A stretch of 49,059 nucleotides of DNA. Origin: Acidobacteriaceae bacterium (GTDB lineage Bacteria; Acidobacteriota; Terriglobia; Terriglobales; Acidobacteriaceae). The position numbers and the translations under genes were made by a program. Below are positions 44,910 through 49,059 of this stretch, piece by piece (positions within the stretch are counted from its first letter, which is position 1; each line of letters opens with the position of its first letter). The notes under the pieces are model-generated. The model was given only the letters and a program-made list of their open reading frames with translations. It searched no databases and was not told the origin of the DNA. The stretch is from positions 1 through 49,059 of the forward strand of contig JASHTS010000110.1 in the NCBI GenBank assembly GCA_030040425.1, in the 5' to 3' direction.

Positions 44910-47900
44910 ATGAGCTTCGACCAAAGCCGTATTAACTCAAGTCCTTGGCATCCTTGGCGTGACTTTCTGGGCGTCGTCATGCAGCAGGGCCGCGTGCAGC
45001 TGGATTCGGATTGGAATGAATGGCTGGCCGAGCTCGGCCGGCGCATCCAGGCCGGGACCCTCGACATCCTGGGGTTGGCCGGCGTTCCGTCGACCACGCC
45101 CTATGGTTTCAAAATCAACGCCTACGTGGCTGCGGGCAATGTGCCGCACGTGACCATCGGCGCTGGCCGCATGTATGTGGACGGCATCCTTGCCGAAAAT
45201 CATGGCCCTTTGCCGGCGCCGCCCTGGAATCCCGTCAACAGTGAATGGCAGCAGCCGCCGCAGGCGCCCATCGCGTGGGATCCCGCGCTCGGCGAATGGT
45301 CGGCAGCCCCGCAGATTCCGGGCGTCAGCGAAGCGGACGTCGATTTCACGCAGCAGCCCTATCTTCCCGGCGCGGCTCTGCCGTCAGGCAACGGGCCGTT
45401 TCTCGTCTACCTCGACGTCTGGCAGCGCGAAGTGAATTTCCTCGAGGATCCCAGCCTGGTCGAGAAGGCAGTCGGGATCGACACCACCGGCCGCTATCAG
45501 ATGGTCTGGCAGGTCAAGCTCGTCGACGTCAGCAGCGTCGCCGCCGTTACCTGCTCAACAGCCGATACGTCGATCGGCCCATGGGAGACCATCATCCAGC
45601 CTTCAACGAGCCAGCTCTCCAACGCGCTGGTGCAGTTGGCCCCGTCCGGCAATTGCGCGCTCACTCCCACGGCCACTTACACCGGCCTTGAAAACCAGCT
45701 CTATCGCGTCGAGATTCATCAGGCAGGCGTGGCTTCAACCGCCATTCCCGCTGTCCCTCTTCCCACGGGCACGGCCACCTTCAAGTGGTCGCGCGAAAAT
45801 GCCTCGGTGGCGACAGTGGTCACCGCCATCGCCACGGTCACCAACTCCGCCGGCAACAACGCCAGCCAGCTTACCGTGCAGAGCCTCGGCCGCGACCAGG
45901 TGCTGGGATTCAATCCCGGAGACTGGATCGAGATCACCGACGATTATCTCGAGCTGAACTTCCAGCAACTCAATTCCAGCGGCCTGGAGGGAGAGCTGCA
46001 CCAGATTCTCACCGTGGATCCCGCGGCGCAGACCATCGTCCTTGACTCCACGGTGTCGGCCGCCAATTTTCCCGTGCAGAGCAACGGACAGACCTACACT
46101 TTCCGGCACACCCGCATTTGCCGCTGGGATCAGCAGGGAACTGTGTACCTGAGCGACGGCGCCACCCCCTGGTACGACCTGGACACCTCCGTCAGCGCGG
46201 GAGTGACCGCCGGCTCCTCCGGCATTCCCGTGCCCTCGGCCGGAACCGCCGTCCTGCTCGAAGATGGCATTACTGTGACTTTTCCTGCCGGCAATGCCTT
46301 CCGCGCCGGTGAGTACTGGACCTTTGCCGCCCGCTCCTCCGATGGATCGGTCGATCCGCTCACCAACGCTCCGCCCGCGGGCATCCTTCATCACTATTGC
46401 CGGCTCGGCATCGTGAACTTTACGGCATCGCCGCCTGCGGTGAGCGACTGCCGTCAGGTTTTCCCATCGCTGGCCAACCCGTGCATCCATGTCACCCAGG
46501 TTCTGGTGGGCAGTACTGTGCTCGCCAACAATGGCACCGTCAGCATTCAGGCGCTGCTCAACAGCGGGATCACGGTGAACTTCGATGCGCCGCTCGATCC
46601 AGGCATCCTCACGTCAAGCGGAACTAACAGCCCCATCTTTTCTCTCTCCGTCGACCTTCCCGCAGCCGCGACCATGGGCGGCGGGTTCAGTCCGCTGATT
46701 CTTCCCGCCACCGTGGCTCTGAGCGCCGCCTCTTCACTCACGTGGACTTCAAGCCTGGCGGCGGCGAATGAAACCACCTTGGAGGGCCAGTTCTCCACGA
46801 CCGTGCCGCTGCTCGCCCGGCTCTCGCTCAAGGGCAACCTCATCTGGACGCAGGGCAACGCCAATGTCTATTTGAACGGCGCCGGCGATGGCCGGCCCTC
46901 GGCCGATTTCGAGTTGTGGTTCTGGGTCATCTCCCAGCCCGCGGTCACCTTGTCGACGGCCAGCCTCACCTTCAGCACGCCGCAGGCTGTCGGCACCTCG
47001 GTCACGCAATCCGTGATCCTGACCAACAACAGCTCGGCCGCCCTCACCATCACCGGCATTGCCATCAGCGGCGCCAATCCCTCTGACTTCACCACCCCCG
47101 CCATCAGTGCGGCCTCGCCGGTGATCGTGGGAGCGTTGGGCTCCGCCACCGCGAGTTACACCATCGATGTCACCTTTGACCCAACGGCCGCCGGATCGCG
47201 CTCGGCCACCATGACCATTGCCGGAACCGTAGCCAGTCAGTCGCCGCAAACCGTCTCGCTCGCGGGCACCGCCATTCAGCCCGCGGTCAGCGCTTCGGTC
47301 AGTAACATCATCTTCCCCTCCACAATCGTGGGCGCCACCAGCGCACAGCAGGCCGTAATCCTCACCAATACCGGAACCTCGCAACTGACCATCTCCTCCG
47401 TTCAGGCTTCGCCCAACTTCTCGTGGACCAGCTCCAGCCTTTCCTCCACCGGCTCAGGCACTCTGCAACCGGCTGCCGAGTGCACCATCCAGGTTCAATT
47501 CAGTCCCACCGCGGCGGGATCGGTCGCCGGCAGCCTGGTCATCACCCATAACGCGCCCAACAGTCCGCTCACCATCGGTCTCACGGGAACGGCCGTTCCA
47601 GGCACGCCTGGAATCGGCGCATCCACCACCAGCTATGACTTCGGATCCATCTTGACGGGCTCATCGGCCACCGGAACCATCACCATCACCAGTACGGGAA
47701 CCTCGGCGCTGGTGATCACCGGCGTGAGCGTCAGCGGAGGCGTCTTTACGCTGGCCGGCAATACCTGCAGCACGCTGCAGCCCACCGCGCAGTGCGCCAT
47801 CCAGGTGAAATTCTCTCCCACCGCCGCCACTTCCTACACCGGGGCCGTGACGATTACGCACAATGCTGCAGGCAGCCCGCTTACCATCGCCCTGAGCGGT

Positions 47901-48215
47901 TCGGGCCACTTGATCAAGATCAAGGAAACTATCGAAGGTAAGCAGATCGTCGAAAAGATTGCGGACACAATCAAAACCACGGATACCGCTAAAACCGCAG
48001 ACACCGTTAAGACGTCAGATGTCGTCAAAACGACGGATGCCATTGTCGACAAGCCCGTGTTGAATGCCGCGGTTGCCGTTCCCGGAGAGCCGCAGGGCGA
48101 GGCCCGAGCTTTTATCCGCCCCGAGGAGCGTCCGCCGCTGGGCATGCCGGCCGAAAGCGAGCCGGGCGAGGACCTTGCGGAGGACGAAGAGGGCGGCGGC
48201 AAGCCCGGCGAGTGA
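44910..48215 (+). CDS. DUF6519 eCIS protein with three choice-of-anchor-D modules and acidic tail
   Basis: An 1101-residue protein, candidate fibre or surface decoration. Its N-terminus (SSPWHPWRDFLGVVMQQGRV, LDSDWNEWLAEL) is the DUF6519 type I associate with tail-like loci. The first 680 residues are mainly beta. Three Ig-like choice-of-anchor-D/ASPM-SPD-2-hydin modules follow (about 684-790, 792-895 and 898-1005), each with a YDFGSILTGSSATGTITITS-like start and a SPTAA...SLVITHNA-like end. The last hundred residues hold four KTxDxx hexads and an acidic, Glu-rich end (EPGEDLAEDEEGGGKPGE). No toxin motif is seen. Receptor binding is an inference from position and from the lack of another obvious fibre gene. 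It overlaps the possible GTG start of the next gene. Confidence 0.7.
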   Translation: MSFDQSRINSSPWHPWRDFLGVVMQQGRVQLDSDWNEWLAELGRRIQAGTLDILGLAGVPSTTPYGFKINAYVAAGNVPHVTIGAGRMYVDGILAENHGPLPAPPWNPVNSEWQQPPQAPIAWDPALGEWSAAPQIPGVSEADVDFTQQPYLPGAALPSGNGPFLVYLDVWQREVNFLEDPSLVEKAVGIDTTGRYQMVWQVKLVDVSSVAAVTCSTADTSIGPWETIIQPSTSQLSNALVQLAPSGNCALTPTATYTGLENQLYRVEIHQAGVASTAIPAVPLPTGTATFKWSRENASVATVVTAIATVTNSAGNNASQLTVQSLGRDQVLGFNPGDWIEITDDYLELNFQQLNSSGLEGELHQILTVDPAAQTIVLDSTVSAANFPVQSNGQTYTFRHTRICRWDQQGTVYLSDGATPWYDLDTSVSAGVTAGSSGIPVPSAGTAVLLEDGITVTFPAGNAFRAGEYWTFAARSSDGSVDPLTNAPPAGILHHYCRLGIVNFTASPPAVSDCRQVFPSLANPCIHVTQVLVGSTVLANNGTVSIQALLNSGITVNFDAPLDPGILTSSGTNSPIFSLSVDLPAAATMGGGFSPLILPATVALSAASSLTWTSSLAAANETTLEGQFSTTVPLLARLSLKGNLIWTQGNANVYLNGAGDGRPSADFELWFWVISQPAVTLSTASLTFSTPQAVGTSVTQSVILTNNSSAALTITGIAISGANPSDFTTPAISAASPVIVGALGSATASYTIDVTFDPTAAGSRSATMTIAGTVASQSPQTVSLAGTAIQPAVSASVSNIIFPSTIVGATSAQQAVILTNTGTSQLTISSVQASPNFSWTSSSLSSTGSGTLQPAAECTIQVQFSPTAAGSVAGSLVITHNAPNSPLTIGLTGTAVPGTPGIGASTTSYDFGSILTGSSATGTITITSTGTSALVITGVSVSGGVFTLAGNTCSTLQPTAQCAIQVKFSPTAATSYTGAVTITHNAAGSPLTIALSGSGHLIKIKETIEGKQIVEKIADTIKTTDTAKTADTVKTSDVVKTTDAIVDKPVLNAAVAVPGEPQGEARAFIRPEERPPLGMPAESEPGEDLAEDEEGGGKPGE
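47973..48044 (+). repeat. Four imperfect 18-bp tandem repeats
   Basis: Four in-frame units encode KTTDTA, KTADTV, KTSDVV and KTTDAI at the end of the DUF6519 protein. Codon use varies between units, so selection acts on the peptide pattern rather than on recent DNA slippage alone. The pattern of Lys and Asp every six residues could form a helical or extended charged stalk. Confidence 0.7.
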
Positions 48216-48232
48216 GACCGGAGATCGCGTTG

Positions 48233-48943
48233 ATGCTTGTGATCGTTGCCAGTCGATGGGATCCGGGCGCCCCGGCATTGGCGGCGCGCTGGGCAAAGAG
48301 TGCGGTGCGCATACTTACGCCTCGCGACCTGTCCGTGGCTGGATGGCGCCTGCGCTCCGCTGGCCGCGGCGGCGCCATGATTGTGGCCGGGGGCGAGTCG
48401 TTCAAGCAGCGCGAAGTCACCGGGGTGCTCACGCGGCTGCCCAGCGTGGCCGCGCAGGAGCTCGCGCAGATTGCGCCCGAAGATCGCCGATATGTGGCGT
48501 CGGAGATGACGGCGTTTCTTCTCTTCTGGCTCTCGCAGCTTCGCTGTCCTGTCTTGAATCGTCCCTCGGCATCGAGTCTGTGCGGGCCTTACTGGCGCCG
48601 GGAGAAATGGGTGCATCTGGCTGCACAGGCCGGTATCCGCGTGCGTCCTGTGCGCAGAACGGTGAACGGGGAAGGCACAGGCGCAGAGATGGCGTCTGCA
48701 GATTCGCAAACCACCGTGACCGTGGTGGGCGAGCGCACGTTGGGCGATGCCGGCCCCGCACTGCACCGCGCGGCCCGCCGCATCGCCCGGCTGGCAGGGG
48801 TCGAGCTGCTGGCAGTCGGCTTTTCCGGTCCTGGCCCCGATGCGGAGTTTCTGGCCGCGGACACCGTTCCCGATCTCAGCGGCGACGAGCCCGCAGACGC
48901 GGTCCTCGAATATCTGGGAGCGGCGCAGGCGGCGCGCGCGTGA
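48233..48943 (+). CDS. ATP-grasp partner-type protein of unknown function
   Basis: A 236-residue protein. The ATG at 48233 has GGAG 9 bases upstream and starts MLVIVASRWDPGAP; a GTG at 48212 overlapping the previous stop would add seven residues. The central segment VLNRPSASSLCGPYWRREKW and AAQAGIRVRPVRR resembles what I recall from small proteins encoded next to RimK-like ATP-grasp enzymes, where it looks like a detached pre-ATP-grasp domain. No catalytic motif of its own is visible. It overlaps the next, truncated gene by four bases (GTGA), and both follow the eCIS operon without a gap, so they are probably co-transcribed with it. Confidence 0.55.
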   Translation: MLVIVASRWDPGAPALAARWAKSAVRILTPRDLSVAGWRLRSAGRGGAMIVAGGESFKQREVTGVLTRLPSVAAQELAQIAPEDRRYVASEMTAFLLFWLSQLRCPVLNRPSASSLCGPYWRREKWVHLAAQAGIRVRPVRRTVNGEGTGAEMASADSQTTVTVVGERTLGDAGPALHRAARRIARLAGVELLAVGFSGPGPDAEFLAADTVPDLSGDEPADAVLEYLGAAQAARA

Positions 48944-49059
48944 GGGGCGAAGGCACAGTCCTGCTGTGGGGTCTTCGCGAAGATCCGCCCACGGCCGCGG
49001 TGTGGAATGCGCTCGAAGGCATGCCGTGCCGCAAGATCTTCGTCAATCAGCGCGCGGTT
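48940..49059 (+). CDS. Start of a probable ATP-grasp protein (truncated by window end)
   Basis: Forty codons are visible from a GTG that overlaps the upstream stop. They read VLLWGLREDPPTAAVWNALE followed by a strand with KIFVNQRAV. This beta-alpha-beta beginning is like the N-terminal pre-ATP-grasp domain of RimK-like ligases. The ATP-binding and catalytic parts would lie outside the window, so the assignment rests on the N-terminus and on the preceding partner-type gene. Confidence 0.45.
   Translation, partial: MRGEGTVLLWGLREDPPTAAVWNALEGMPCRKIFVNQRAV

Noticed and set aside
23017-48943. Prophage or type VI secretion interpretation of the contractile operon
   Set aside because: No head, terminase, integrase or lysis genes; no TssJLM membrane complex or ClpV. 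The ATPase, DUF4255 and DUF4157 genes identify an eCIS.
1-49059. tRNA or rRNA genes, CRISPR arrays and insertion sequences
   Set aside because: I found no regularly spaced direct repeats, no transposase-like frame and no recognisable structural RNA when reading both strands, though a covariance search was not possible.

Overview
The window looks like a chromosomal segment of a soil-type Acidobacteriota (Terriglobia-like). This rests on composition and gene content only. It is GC-rich. It carries three very long TonB-dependent receptors that each begin with a carboxypeptidase-regulatory-like domain (the Oar-like type expanded in this phylum), a Tat-exported glycosidase, a secreted TPR-CHAT protein, a YncE-like propeller and choice-of-anchor-D modules. 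No 16S gene or other phylogenetic marker is present, so the assignment is an inference.

Left half (1-22280): nutrient scavenging at the cell surface. A GH30 glycosidase (369-1793, +) converges on a secreted carbohydrate-binding-like protein (1877-2581, -). The latter has a promoter whose spacer contains a LacI-type operator-like site, ACAAACGGTTGT read on the + strand; the identical 12-mer lies upstream of the GH30 gene. Next come a secreted TPR-CHAT (caspase-like) protein, a histidine acid phosphatase and a TonB-dependent receptor (2882-11241, all -). A YncE-like beta-propeller and an OmpR/histidine-kinase pair (11446-14687, +) diverge from the receptor. The receptor, phosphatase, propeller and two-component system together resemble a uptake module for an organic phosphate such as phytate. 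Two further receptors (14731-18039 and 18747-22280, -) flank a small HTH-TOBE regulator; each of these receptors has its own good sigma-70-like promoter.

Boundary (22281-23016): a 736-base non-coding region holding the outward promoter of the third receptor, a cluster of consecutive hairpins, an AT-rich stretch and two inverted repeats ahead of the next operon.

Right half (23017-49059, all +): a nearly complete extracellular contractile injection system (eCIS, Afp/PVC/MAC-like). The order is sheath, tube, terminator-like hairpin, zinc-ribbon gp26/28-like baseplate protein, disordered Pro/Ala-rich protein, DUF4255 cap protein, AAA+ ATPase, small conserved protein, DUF4157 effector-type protein with a second HExxH motif, CIS-tube-like plug protein, LysM protein, gp27-like hub, gp5-like spike, PAAR-like tip, gp25-like wedge, two giant baseplate-J-type proteins, a gpI-type tail protein with a beta-helix, a DUF6519 protein with three Ig-like modules and an acidic tail, and finally a protein of a type I recall seeing beside ATP-grasp enzymes, with the start of a second protein that runs off the window. 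Most junctions are ATGA/GTGA overlaps, so the block reads as one translationally coupled operon. I see no capsid, terminase, portal, integrase or lysis genes, and no obvious tape measure in the window.

The most unusual points are the double zincin motif in the DUF4157 protein, a W-containing beta module that appears twice in the sheath and twice in a baseplate protein, a shared GxGY module in the two baseplate-J proteins, and a probable ATP-grasp pair coupled to the end of the eCIS operon directly after a protein with a Glu-rich C-terminal tail.
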